From Geminicoccaceae bacterium (lineage in GTDB: Bacteria; Pseudomonadota; Alphaproteobacteria; Geminicoccales; Geminicoccaceae): a stretch of 64,000 nucleotides of DNA. The translations under genes were made by a program, and so were the position numbers. Below, in pieces: positions 42,620-51,018 of the stretch; positions within the stretch are counted from its first letter, which is position 1, and each line of letters begins with the position of its first letter. A model generated the notes under the pieces. The model was not told the origin of the DNA. It was given only the letters and a program-made list of their open reading frames with translations, and did not search any database. The stretch spans positions 682,001 to 746,000 of the forward strand of contig JACKIN010000001.1 of the NCBI GenBank assembly GCA_020638495.1. Direction: 5' to 3'.

Positions 42620-44110
42620 GTGGTCTTCAGCTCCTACCTCTTCATCCTCGTTTTCCTGCCGATCGTCTGGCTGGGCTACTGCCTGCTCGCCCGCTCGCGG
42701 GTCGGGTCGTTCGGGGTGACGCTCTGGCTGCTGCTCGCCTCGCTCTTCTTCTACGGCCACTGGAGCTGGCGGGTCGTGCCGCTGATCCTGCTCTCGATCG
42801 CCGTGAACTGGCTGGTCGGCCGCCTGATCGAGGGCAGCACGGGCAGGCGCGCCCGGCTCTGGCTCGCCCTCGGCATCGCCTTCGACCTCGGGCTGCTCGG
42901 CTATTTCAAGTATGCCAATTTCCTGGTCGCCACGGTCGAATCGGTGAGCGGGGCGAGCTTCGCCTGGCAGACCGTGGTGCTGCCGATCGGCATCTCCTTC
43001 TTCACCTTCCAGCAGATCGCCTACCTCGTCGACATCTACCGGCAGGAGGCGGTCGAGCGGGATCCATGGCGCTACGCGCTCTTCGTCACCTTCTTCCCGC
43101 AGCTCATCGCCGGGCCGATCGTGCATCACCGCGAGATGATGCCGCAGATCGGCCGCCAGCCGAGGGAGCGCCGGGTGCCGGACCTGGTGCTCGGCATCGT
43201 CATCTTCGCGATCGGCCTCGCCAAGAAGGTGATCATCGCCGATGGCATCGCACCGATCTCGGATGCGGTCTTCGACCTCGCCGCCATGGGGGCCGTGCCC
43301 TCGACCGGCGAGGCGTGGGCCGGGGCGCTCGCCTTCGGCTTTCAGATCTACTTCGATTTCTCCGGCTATTCCGACATGGCCGTTGGCCTCGCGCGGATGT
43401 TCGGGATAGCGCTCCCGGTCAATTTCGCCTCGCCCTACAAGGCCTCGTCCATCATCGAGTTCTGGCAGCGCTGGCACATCACGCTCTCGCGCTTCCTGCG
43501 CGACTATCTCTACATCCCCATGGGCGGCGGCCGGGTCGGCGAGTGGCGGCGCTACCGCAACATCGTCGTCACCATGCTCCTGGGCGGCATCTGGCACGGG
43601 GCGGGCTGGACCTTCGTGCTCTGGGGCCTCCTGCACGGCCTCCTCATCACCGCCGATCATGCCCGCCGCCGGTTCTGGTGCGGCCCGGACCTGCCGCTCT
43701 GGGGGGCACGCGCGCTGACCTTCGCGCTCGTGACCATCGCCTGGGTCCCCTTCCGTGCCGCCGATCTCGCCACGACCTTCAGGCTCTATGGCGCCATGAC
43801 CGGCATGGGCCCGAGCGTCGAGGCCACCGCCTGGCCGTTCTACTCGCCGGCCGGGGTCTGGCTCCTGCTGGCTGCCCTCCTCGCCTTCGCCTGGCTCCTG
43901 CCCAACACGGCGGAGATCATGAAGCCGGCCGTGGCGCCCCTGACCACGCCCGGCTACCCTGCCGTCGAGCCGGTCGGCCGGGCAGCCGGCTGGACCATGG
44001 GGCTCGGCTTCCATCCGAGCGGTGGCTGGGCGCTGGCCATCGCGCTGCTTCTGTCCCTCTCCCTCATCGGCGTCGGCAACGGTGGTGCGTTCATCTACTA
44101 CCAGTTCTGA
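42620..44110 (+). CDS. MBOAT-family O-acyltransferase (AlgI/DltB/PatA type)
   Basis: The 496-residue integral membrane protein has about ten hydrophobic segments. It has the MBOAT core FSGYSDMAVGLARMFG and the catalytic-His motif GGIWHGAGWTF (His326). It starts MVFSSYLFILVFLPIVW, as AlgI and PatA relatives do. Such proteins pass an acyl group, usually acetyl, across the membrane for O-acylation of exported glycans. The start is a GTG without an obvious Shine-Dalgarno. The overlapping next gene encodes a periplasmic SGNH-like partner, the usual pairing. Confidence 0.93.
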   Translation: MVFSSYLFILVFLPIVWLGYCLLARSRVGSFGVTLWLLLASLFFYGHWSWRVVPLILLSIAVNWLVGRLIEGSTGRRARLWLALGIAFDLGLLGYFKYANFLVATVESVSGASFAWQTVVLPIGISFFTFQQIAYLVDIYRQEAVERDPWRYALFVTFFPQLIAGPIVHHREMMPQIGRQPRERRVPDLVLGIVIFAIGLAKKVIIADGIAPISDAVFDLAAMGAVPSTGEAWAGALAFGFQIYFDFSGYSDMAVGLARMFGIALPVNFASPYKASSIIEFWQRWHITLSRFLRDYLYIPMGGGRVGEWRRYRNIVVTMLLGGIWHGAGWTFVLWGLLHGLLITADHARRRFWCGPDLPLWGARALTFALVTIAWVPFRAADLATTFRLYGAMTGMGPSVEATAWPFYSPAGVWLLLAALLAFAWLLPNTAEIMKPAVAPLTTPGYPAVEPVGRAAGWTMGLGFHPSGGWALAIALLLSLSLIGVGNGGAFIYYQF

Positions 44111-45077
44111 TCTCGCCAGCGCCGGGCCGGCCAGGGAGAGGGCGCCGCTCGTCCGCTTCGGGCTCCGGCTGCTCTGGCTGGCGCCGCTCGTCTTCGTGCT
44201 CCTGACGGGCGTGAATGCCCTGGCGCTGCGCTTCGACATCGCCGCCCTGCCGGAGCTCGCGAACTTTCATCAGCAGCAGCGCAAGCTCGCCGCCGCCGCC
44301 GACGGGGGCTTCGACACGCTCTTTTTGGGCGACAGCTCGCTCGGGCGGATGATGGACACGCCCACCTGGGAGAGGATCACGGGCGAGCGCAGCCTGCAAT
44401 TGGCGCTGACCGGCGGCGAGGGCTTCGCCGGCGATCTCGGCATGCTGCAGCGAGCGCTCCTGGTGCACCGGCCGAAGCGGGTCGTCCTGGTCCATACGTC
44501 CGACATGCCGACCCGCGGCATTTCCTGGAACGGCTACCTCCTGACCCGGCCGGCAGGTGCGGCACGGGTCGCCATGCCGCCGGATCGGCTGCTCGAGGCA
44601 TTGGCTGATTTGCTCATCAATGGGCAGTTGCTGCGGGCGATCGTGCGCGGCCTGCCCTACAGCCTCACCGGACGCGACTGGCCGTTCCTCGACGACTCCC
44701 ATGTCCGCGGGCGCGAGCGGCTGCTCGGGGCCGGCCCGGCCATCGCCCAGGCCGAGGCCCTGGCACCGTCGGCCATCAAGGCGGAAGGGCGGTTGTTCCT
44801 GGAGAAGATCGCGGCGCTGTGCGCCGCCGAGGGAATCGACTGCCGCTTCGCCTTCGGGCCTGTCTGGGAGGGCATCTGCGCCAATTCGGCCGACTATCTC
44901 GCCGCGGCCCGCGCGTTCGTCGAAGGGGCGGGCCTGCCGGTCGTGGCCGGCACCCCCCTCTGCGTGCCGGCCCAAGACCTCGACGATACCATCGACCATG
45001 TCGTCCAGGGGCGCATGGTCTTCTACACGAAGGCGCTCCACGACCGCCTGGAGGGACAGGCCACCACGAGGAACTGA
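44085..45077 (+). CDS. AlgJ/DltD-like SGNH acyltransferase partner
   Basis: The protein (about 330 residues) has one N-terminal membrane anchor (GLRLLWLAPLVFVLLTGV) and a periplasmic SGNH-type domain. The nucleophile motif LFLGDSSLGRMMD (Ser84 from this start) lies early and ALALGMLQ-like helices follow. The C-terminal DDTIDHVV could carry the Asp-x2-His pair (DxxH). It would complete acyl transfer delivered by the MBOAT protein. The start is uncertain: there is no ATG in reach, and GTG 44082 or 44085 lies inside the end of the MBOAT gene, giving an overlap of about 26 nt. Confidence 0.8.
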   Translation: MRSSTTSSDLASAGPARERAPLVRFGLRLLWLAPLVFVLLTGVNALALRFDIAALPELANFHQQQRKLAAAADGGFDTLFLGDSSLGRMMDTPTWERITGERSLQLALTGGEGFAGDLGMLQRALLVHRPKRVVLVHTSDMPTRGISWNGYLLTRPAGAARVAMPPDRLLEALADLLINGQLLRAIVRGLPYSLTGRDWPFLDDSHVRGRERLLGAGPAIAQAEALAPSAIKAEGRLFLEKIAALCAAEGIDCRFAFGPVWEGICANSADYLAAARAFVEGAGLPVVAGTPLCVPAQDLDDTIDHVVQGRMVFYTKALHDRLEGQATTRN

Positions 45078-45159
45078 ATGGCGAGACGAGGCGCTGGCGC
45101 TGTTGCCTGCCCGCGCCAGTTCCGTCATGCTCCGCGCACAAGACTTTCAGGGAGGCCCG

Positions 45160-45723
45160 ATGCAGACGGGTCTGAACCGGCTGATCGCCGGCTTCGAGCG
45201 GGTCAACGATGTCACATGCTGGGTCGGCAGGCAGCTCGCCTGGCTGCTCGTTGTGCTCATGACGGCCGCCGTCCTGCTCCAGGTCTTCTATCGCTACGTG
45301 CTGGTCAACCCGATCGGCTGGAGCGAGGAGCTCGCCATCTACTCGATGATCTGGATGACCTTCCTGGTCGCCCCGATCGCCTATCGCTCCGGCGCCAATG
45401 TGGCGATCGAGGTGGTTCGCGACCTCTTCGTCGGCCGCTGGCAGGCGGCCTTGCAGATCGTGCTCAACCTCCTGGTGCTGGTGCTGCTGATCGTTCTCCT
45501 GCGCCATTCGATCACCTATGTCGGCCGCGGCATGGGCTCGCTGGTGCCGAGCCTGGGCGTGCAGGCCGGCTGGTTCTACCTCTCGATGCCGGTCGGCATC
45601 GCCGGCATGCTGCTGGTCGCCGTCGAGATCCTGCTGAAGGCCGTGCGCCACCTCATGGATCCGAGCCAGCCGTTGCTGATGCCGACGCACGAGGCCGAGA
45701 TCGCGGCGAGCGAGTACGAGTAG
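45160..45723 (+). CDS. TRAP transporter small permease (DctQ), system 1
   Basis: The 187-residue protein has four membrane helices and the DctQ signature FYRYVLVNPIGWSEELAIYSMIW. It forms the small membrane subunit that joins DctM in a tripartite, Na+-driven importer. The start is ATG 45160, with GGGAGG about 5 nt upstream; upstream frame continuation is a shadow. The DctM gene starts directly after its TAG stop. The substrate is unknown. Confidence 0.93.
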   Translation: MQTGLNRLIAGFERVNDVTCWVGRQLAWLLVVLMTAAVLLQVFYRYVLVNPIGWSEELAIYSMIWMTFLVAPIAYRSGANVAIEVVRDLFVGRWQAALQIVLNLLVLVLLIVLLRHSITYVGRGMGSLVPSLGVQAGWFYLSMPVGIAGMLLVAVEILLKAVRHLMDPSQPLLMPTHEAEIAASEYE

Positions 45724-47067
45724 ATGGCCCTCCTGCCCTTCTGGATCTTCATGGCCCTCCTGATGGTCGGCATGCCGGTCGTCTTCGCGCTGCTGCTCGG
45801 CCCGGGCTTCAGCCTGTGGATCGACGGCCGGCCGGATGCCTTCTTCGGGATGATGCAGCAGCGGCTCTTCAACGGCATGAAGAGCTTTCCCCTGATGGCC
45901 GTGCCGTTCTTCATCCTGGCCGGCGAGCTGATGAACCGCGGCAACATCACGCTGGCGCTGGTCGAGTTCTCGAAATCGCTGATCGGGCATGTCCGGGGCG
46001 GGCTCGCCCAGGTCAACATCCTCTCCTCGATCCTCTTCGCCGGGCTCTCGGGCTCGGCCGTGGCCGACACCTCGGCCCTGGGCTCGATGCTCATTCCGGC
46101 CATGGAGCAGAACGGCTACACGCGGCGGTTCGCGGCGGCGATCACCGCGGCCTCCTCGGTGATCGGCCCGATCATCCCGCCTTCCGGGATCATGATCCTC
46201 TACGCCTTCATCATGAACGTCTCGGTGGCCGGCCTCTTCGCCGCCGGCATCGTGCCCGGCCTGCTCATCGGCTTCGGCCTGATGCTGATGACCTGGCTGC
46301 TCGCCAAGCGGTACAAGTTCCCGGTGGCGAGCGAGAAGGCCACCTGGCGCCAGCGGGGCACGGCGCTGCGCGTCGCCTTCTGGCCGCTTTTGACCCCCAT
46401 CATCCTGCTCGGCGGCATCCTCACCGGCGTCTTCACGCCGACCGAGGCCGCGGCCGTGGCCGCCGGCTACGCGCTGGTCGTCACGCTCTTCGTCACCCGC
46501 ACGCTGACCGTGAAGGACCTGCCCGAGGTCTTCTACACGACGGCCCTCTCGGCCGGCACGATCCTCCTTCTGGTGGCGGCCGCGGTCAGCTTCTCCAGCG
46601 TCATCAGCCTCTTCCAGACGCCGCAGGTGCTGATCGGCTTCGTGCTGTGGATGGCCGACAACCCCTATTCGCTGCTGTTCGCCGTCAACATCATGCTCTT
46701 CATCGTCGGCATGTTCCTCGATGCCGGGCCGGCGATCCTGATCCTCGGGCCGATCCTCGGCCCCGCCATGACGTCGATGGGCATCGATCCGATGCACTTC
46801 GCCATCGTCATGTGCGTCAACGTCACGGTCGGCCTCGCGACGCCGCCCATGGGCCTCGTGCTCTTCGTCGCCGCCGGCATCTCGGGCGAGCGGGTCGAGC
46901 GGATCGCCTGGGCGATGATGCCGTTCCTTCTGGTCGAGATCGCGGTGATCTTCCTGATCACCTACGTGCCCGAGGTGTCGCTGACCCTGCCCCGGCTGCT
47001 CGGCTTTGCGTCGTGGCCGGACTGCGCTATCGATCCGTTGAACGCGTTGACGTGTCTCTTCATGTGA
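45724..47067 (+). CDS. TRAP transporter large permease (DctM), system 1
   Basis: The 447-residue protein has about twelve membrane segments and DctM features: FPLMAVPFFILAGELMNRG, SGSAVADTSALGSMLIPAM, GPIIPPSGIMILYAF and LGLATPPMGLVLFV-like TPPxG. It carries solute through the membrane using a cation gradient. The ATG abuts the DctQ stop, and the binding-protein gene begins 14 nt after its stop, so Q, M and P form one operon. Confidence 0.95.
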   Translation: MALLPFWIFMALLMVGMPVVFALLLGPGFSLWIDGRPDAFFGMMQQRLFNGMKSFPLMAVPFFILAGELMNRGNITLALVEFSKSLIGHVRGGLAQVNILSSILFAGLSGSAVADTSALGSMLIPAMEQNGYTRRFAAAITAASSVIGPIIPPSGIMILYAFIMNVSVAGLFAAGIVPGLLIGFGLMLMTWLLAKRYKFPVASEKATWRQRGTALRVAFWPLLTPIILLGGILTGVFTPTEAAAVAAGYALVVTLFVTRTLTVKDLPEVFYTTALSAGTILLLVAAAVSFSSVISLFQTPQVLIGFVLWMADNPYSLLFAVNIMLFIVGMFLDAGPAILILGPILGPAMTSMGIDPMHFAIVMCVNVTVGLATPPMGLVLFVAAGISGERVERIAWAMMPFLLVEIAVIFLITYVPEVSLTLPRLLGFASWPDCAIDPLNALTCLFM

Positions 47068-47081
47068 CAAGGGAGGTCGAG

Positions 47082-48137
47082 ATGACGATGGCTGGATTGC
47101 GACGGGCGGCGCTCGGCGCCGTCGCCGGGCTGGGCCTGCTGGGTGCAGCAGCGCTACCGGCGATGGCGCAGGACTTCACCCTCAAGGTGATCTTCCTCGC
47201 CAACCAGGACGACGAGGACTACGACGGTGCCCTGGTCTTCAAGGACTATGTCGAGGCCGCCTCGAACGGCTCGATCGCGGTCGAGATCTATCCGGGCGGC
47301 CAGCTCTGCGGCAATCCGGAGGAGTGCCTCGAGGCCCTGCAGGGCGGCATCATCGAGGTCTTCATCACCACCTTCGGCGGCTTCGGCAACATCGTCCAGG
47401 AAGCGCAGGTGATGGACCTGCCCTACATGTTCCCGTCGGACCGCGTCGCCGAGTGCGCGCTCGGCAACGACACCGCCTTCTTCGAGCTGCTGCGTGACAA
47501 GACGCTGGAGCAGACCGGCAACATGCGGCTGATGACCATCGGCAACACTGGCGGCTGGCGCAACTTCGCGACGACGGCAAAGCAGATCAGGACGCCGGCG
47601 GATGTCGCCGGCCTGCGGATCCGCACCATCGGCTCGCCGGTGCAGCAGGAGCTGGTGAAGTCGATGGGTGGCGCCCCCACCTCGATCGCGTGGCCCGAGG
47701 TCTACACCTCGCTGGCGACGGGCGTGGTCGAGGGCACGAAGAACGGCATCACCGACATCGTCGGCATGAAGTTCCACGAGCACCTGAAATACATCACCCT
47801 CGACGGGCACGCCTACATGGGTGCGATGTGGATGATGAACAACGACGTCTACCAGGCGATGTCGCCGGAGCAGCGCAAGATCGTCGAGGACGGCTTCGAC
47901 GCGCTGCGCTGGACGACCATCGTCTTCCCCAAGCGGCGCTCGATCGAGGCCTACCAGGCGTTCAAGGACGCCGGTGGCGAGATCTACGTGCCGACCGAGG
48001 AGGAGAAAGCGCAGTTCGTCGACGCGGCAGCGCCGATCTACGACTGGTTCACCGGCGAGTACGGCAGCGAGTGGCTGGACGTGCTCAAGGGCTCGATCGC
48101 CGACTGCGAGACCGCGATCGACGCGACGCGCGGCTGA
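47082..48137 (+). CDS. TRAP transporter solute-binding protein (DctP), system 1
   Basis: The 351-residue protein has a signal peptide (GLRRAALGAVAGLGLLG, cleavage near AMA/QDF). The DctP fold shows YPGGQLCGNPEECLEALQGG and the ligand-anchoring Arg in PADVAGLRIRTIGSPVQQ. Unusually for this family it has several cysteines (LCGNPEEC, AECALG). ATG 47082 has GGGAGG 5 nt upstream. It captures the ligand in the periplasm and hands it to DctQM. Acidic substrates are usual, but none is assigned. Confidence 0.93.
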   Translation: MTMAGLRRAALGAVAGLGLLGAAALPAMAQDFTLKVIFLANQDDEDYDGALVFKDYVEAASNGSIAVEIYPGGQLCGNPEECLEALQGGIIEVFITTFGGFGNIVQEAQVMDLPYMFPSDRVAECALGNDTAFFELLRDKTLEQTGNMRLMTIGNTGGWRNFATTAKQIRTPADVAGLRIRTIGSPVQQELVKSMGGAPTSIAWPEVYTSLATGVVEGTKNGITDIVGMKFHEHLKYITLDGHAYMGAMWMMNNDVYQAMSPEQRKIVEDGFDALRWTTIVFPKRRSIEAYQAFKDAGGEIYVPTEEEKAQFVDAAAPIYDWFTGEYGSEWLDVLKGSIADCETAIDATRG

Positions 48138-48209
48138 GCTTCACCACGTTCGAACGACCGGGGCGCGTGCCGCAGGGCGCGCGCCCCTCGAGTCGCTCTG
48201 GCGCCGGGC

Positions 48210-48293
48210 TCAGTGCACCCACTGCAGGGTGATGAGCAGGACGACGGCGGCGGTCAGGGCGTAGAGGCCGAGGGTCGGGAAGAAGTCGGACAT
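48210..48293 (-). CDS. Possible 27-residue single-helix membrane peptide
   Basis: A short minus-strand frame encodes MSDFFPTLGLYALTAAVV followed by a further hydrophobic stretch and WVH, with one transmembrane helix. It lies between the convergent TRAP 1 operon and the glycine-zipper lipoprotein. No strong ribosome site precedes the ATG, so this is a composition-based call. Hydrophobicity without frame breaks in 27 codons is suggestive, not conclusive. Confidence 0.35.
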   Translation of the reverse strand: MSDFFPTLGLYALTAAVVLLITLQWVH

Positions 48294-48446
48294 CGGGGGC
48301 ACTCGTCAGGGGTTGCTTGCTGCAGTGCAATATCGGCCGATGGCCGGCCTCCCGCAACGCGCGGGACTGCATGGCAGCCATGCCGACGCACCCTGTGGGC
48401 GCGCCGGCACGGCAACCCCGATCGGCTCGCACCCGGCGGGGCGAGC

Positions 48447-48668
48447 TCAGTTCAGCATGTCGAAGACGAAGCCGCCGGCCGCGCCGGCGGCAGCACCCGC
48501 GGCGCTGCTGCGGAGCACGTTCTCGCCGGTGATCAGGCCGGCGGCGGCGCCGCCCGCGGCACCGATGGCGGCACCCTTGCCAGCACTGCTCTCGCAGGCG
48601 CCGAGCCCCATGGCGGACAGCACCAGCGTCATGGCCAGAGCCAGGCGTGGCAGGCGCAAAGCAGGCAT
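48447..48668 (-). CDS. Small glycine-zipper lipoprotein
   Basis: The 73-residue product has a lipoprotein leader ending in MGLGAC (Cys near residue 25). A glycine-zipper stretch (GKGAAIGAAGGAAAGLITGE and AAGAAAGAAGGFVFD) follows, like SlyB or YMGG-type envelope proteins. I chose ATG 48668 because AAGGAA lies 7 nt upstream; ATGs at 48683 and 48689 are alternatives. It lies 17 nt after the Rap1a-like gene on the same strand. Function beyond envelope association is unknown. Confidence 0.75.
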   Translation of the reverse strand: MPALRLPRLALAMTLVLSAMGLGACESSAGKGAAIGAAGGAAAGLITGENVLRSSAAGAAAGAAGGFVFDMLN

Positions 48669-48685
48669 TCCTAGTTCCTTCATGG

Positions 48686-49069
48686 TCATTCCTTGCAGGG
48701 CCAACGGTTGACGGCCGACCGGACGAAGCCGTCGAGCGGGCTCGCATCGGCGTATTCCGGATGCTCGGCCTGCCAGGCGACGAAGTTGGCCCGAAGCTGC
48801 TCGCGGGTGAGCTGCTCGTCCGTGCAGACGACCTTCTTGATCCGGTCGGCCTGCAGCGCGGTCGTGTAGAAGAGGCTGACGCCGGAGACGAAGCCGAAGC
48901 AGAACTGGCGCGCGTCGCTGAAATTGGGATCGTCGGGCTCGGCACCGCAGAGTGCCGCCAGATCGGCCGAGGTCTCGAGATCGAACGCCGCAAGCTCGGC
49001 GCTGTCCGCGGCTGACGCGGCGAGCATCATGATGCCGGCGACGCCACCCACGAGGGCTGTGCCTCGCAT
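48686..49069 (-). CDS. Rap1a/Tai-like secreted protein
   Basis: The 127-residue protein has a signal peptide (cleavage near ADSAELA). The Rap1a pattern follows: a first Cys (AALCGAEP), ARQFCFGFVSGVSLF, a VCTDEQLTREQLRANFVAW block, and the terminal WPCKE. The family includes T6SS immunity proteins (Rap1a, Tai4), but most alphaproteobacterial members stand alone with unknown roles, as here. No T6SS effector is nearby. AAGGAGGA precedes the ATG at 49069. Confidence 0.75.
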   Translation of the reverse strand: MRGTALVGGVAGIMMLAASAADSAELAAFDLETSADLAALCGAEPDDPNFSDARQFCFGFVSGVSLFYTTALQADRIKKVVCTDEQLTREQLRANFVAWQAEHPEYADASPLDGFVRSAVNRWPCKE

Positions 49070-49160
49070 GAATGTCCTCCTTCATGGGTTTGCCGCTGCA
49101 CAACTCACGGCGTGGCGACGACTATAATGCCGCTTGCGGGACGGGCAATGGGCGACGCGA

Positions 49161-50450
49161 TCAGCGCCCCATCATCGTTGAAGGCAGCCAGAGGGCAATG
49201 CCGGGGAACATCAGCAGCAGCGCCAGGCCGGCGAGCAGGATCGCCGCATAGGGCAGCACACCCCGGATGATCGGCTCGATCGGGCCTTTGGTGATGGCCT
49301 TGATGGTGAAGAGGTTCATGCCGACCGGCGGGGTGATCAGGGCGAGCTCGAGATTGACCATCAGGAGCACGCCGTACCAGATCGGGTCGATGCCGAGCGC
49401 GGCCAGCACCGGCAGGACGATCGGGGTCGTGATCAGGATGATCGAGATGGTCTCGAGGAACATGCCGAGGACGAAGATCAGGCCCATGACGGCGATCAGG
49501 AACTCGATCTGGCCGAGGTCGTGGCTGGTGACCAGGGTGACGATCTCCTGCGGGATGCGCATCTTGGTCAGCACGTGGCTGAAGACCGCGGCGGCGGCGA
49601 GGATCATGAAGAGCATGGCGGAGGTGCGCGCGGCGTCCATGGCGGAGCGCCAGATGTCGAGCGGGCCGAGCGTGCGGTAGACGAGCATGGCGATGAGGAG
49701 CGCGGCGAGCGCGCCGGCGCCGGCGGCCTCGGTGGCGGTGAAGACGCCGAGATACATGCCGCCGAGCACGAAGACCGGCAGGGTCAGCGCCCAGAACGAG
49801 CGGCGGAGCGCGGTCAGCATCTCCATCAGGCTGGCGCGCGGCTCGCGGCGGACGGCCTTGGCGCCGGCGAAACGCTGGGCGGCCATGCAGTGAAGCGCGA
49901 AGCAAGTGGCGAGGAGCAGGCCCGGCACCACGCCCGCCATGAAGAGCTGGCCGATCGAGGCGTCGGCGACCACGGCGAAGAGCACCATGGGCCCCGACGG
50001 CGGAATCAGGATGCCGAGCGTGCCGCCGCCGCCGACCACGCCATAGGCCGCCGGCCGGCTGTAGCCGTAGCGGATCATCTGGGGGATGGCGACGGCGCCG
50101 ATGGTGAGGGCGGTGGCGACGCTCGAGCCCGAGATCGCGGCGAAGATCGTGCAGGCCGCGACCGTCGCCACGCCGAGCCCGCCCGGCAAGTGGCGGAGCA
50201 GGGTGTGGGCGGTGCCGTAGAGGTCGTCGACGATGCGGCCGCGGATCATGAAATGCGCCATCAGCGTGAAGAGCGGGATGGCGACGAGGAGGTAGATGTT
50301 GAGCTTGCCGAAGACGATCTCGCCGAGCCCCGCGAGGCTGCCCTCGTCGACCACCATGAGCGTGCCGCCGAAAAGGCCGAGAGCGGCGAAGACGGGCAGG
50401 CCGGTGAGGATGACGAGGACGAGGCCGGCGAGCAGCAGCAGCAGCGTCAC
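49161..50450 (-). CDS. TRAP transporter large permease (DctM), system 2
   Basis: The 429-residue protein has about twelve membrane helices and the DctM motifs AISGSSVATALTIGAVAIP, GILIPPSGPMVLFA and LITPPVGMNLF. The GTG start overlaps the DctQ stop (GTGA); open sequence upstream is a shadow of dctQ. It is the last gene of its operon and faces the minus-strand Rap1a gene. It is related in role, but not close in sequence by eye, to the first system. Confidence 0.94.
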   Translation of the reverse strand: MTLLLLLAGLVLVILTGLPVFAALGLFGGTLMVVDEGSLAGLGEIVFGKLNIYLLVAIPLFTLMAHFMIRGRIVDDLYGTAHTLLRHLPGGLGVATVAACTIFAAISGSSVATALTIGAVAIPQMIRYGYSRPAAYGVVGGGGTLGILIPPSGPMVLFAVVADASIGQLFMAGVVPGLLLATCFALHCMAAQRFAGAKAVRREPRASLMEMLTALRRSFWALTLPVFVLGGMYLGVFTATEAAGAGALAALLIAMLVYRTLGPLDIWRSAMDAARTSAMLFMILAAAAVFSHVLTKMRIPQEIVTLVTSHDLGQIEFLIAVMGLIFVLGMFLETISIILITTPIVLPVLAALGIDPIWYGVLLMVNLELALITPPVGMNLFTIKAITKGPIEPIIRGVLPYAAILLAGLALLLMFPGIALWLPSTMMGR

Positions 50451-50956
50451 GGGCGGAGTCCGCCGGCCCCGGGCTCGGCCGGCCCGGAGGTGGGCGACTG
50501 GCCGGTCGCCATGCGGAGCAGCCCGACCGCGGCCGCCACGGCGAGCAGCAGGCCGCCCAGCGGTATGAGGAGCTGCGGCAGGTAGACCGGGACGGCCAGA
50601 TAGCCGGTGGAGTAGATGCCGAGCAGCTTCGAGAAGGCCGCGGTCTGCCAGCCGCCGATGAGCAGGGCGAGCCCCGCGACCAGCACGGCGAGCTGCCCGG
50701 CGGCGGCGGTCAGCCGTCGGCCGCGCGGCCCCAGCCGGTCGGTCAGAAGGTCGACCGAGATGTGCTCGCCGCGGCGCAGCGCGTCGGCGGCGGCGAGCAT
50801 GACGAGGCCGACGAGCAGGTAGCCCACCAGCTCGTCGACCCAGGGGATCGGCTGGTTGAGGAAGTAGCGCATCATCACGGACCAGGCGACGAGCGCCAGC
50901 GAGACGAGCAGCAGCGCCGCCGCGAGGCCGGTGCCGACGAGGCAGAGGCACGCCAC
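50447..50956 (-). CDS. TRAP transporter small permease (DctQ), system 2
   Basis: From GTG 50956 the protein has 169 residues with four membrane helices and the DctQ motif MMRYFLNQPIPWVDELVGYLL. The frame stays open and DctQ-like (ARRLVGLLDRAVACL) up to a CTG at 51022-51020 that overlaps the upstream stop as CTGA. That start would add 22 residues and restore the usual amphipathic N-terminus. I keep GTG as the formal start. It is coupled to dctM through GTGA. Confidence 0.88.
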   Translation of the reverse strand: MACLCLVGTGLAAALLLVSLALVAWSVMMRYFLNQPIPWVDELVGYLLVGLVMLAAADALRRGEHISVDLLTDRLGPRGRRLTAAAGQLAVLVAGLALLIGGWQTAAFSKLLGIYSTGYLAVPVYLPQLLIPLGGLLLAVAAAVGLLRMATGQSPTSGPAEPGAGGLRP

Positions 50957-51018
50957 CGCCCGGTCGAGCAGCCCGACCAGCCGGCGAGCGCCTCCGCCGC
51001 CGGGCGGCGCCGACGCCG

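Noticed and set aside
41549..44239. A very long open frame on the minus strand opposite the Gfo/Idh and MBOAT genes (similar ones lie opposite ppdK and the TRAP 1 genes).
   Set aside because: Translations are rich in Arg, Asp, His and Glu with no domain, membrane or signal features, while the opposite strand encodes clear families. High GC makes stop codons rare in these antisense frames.
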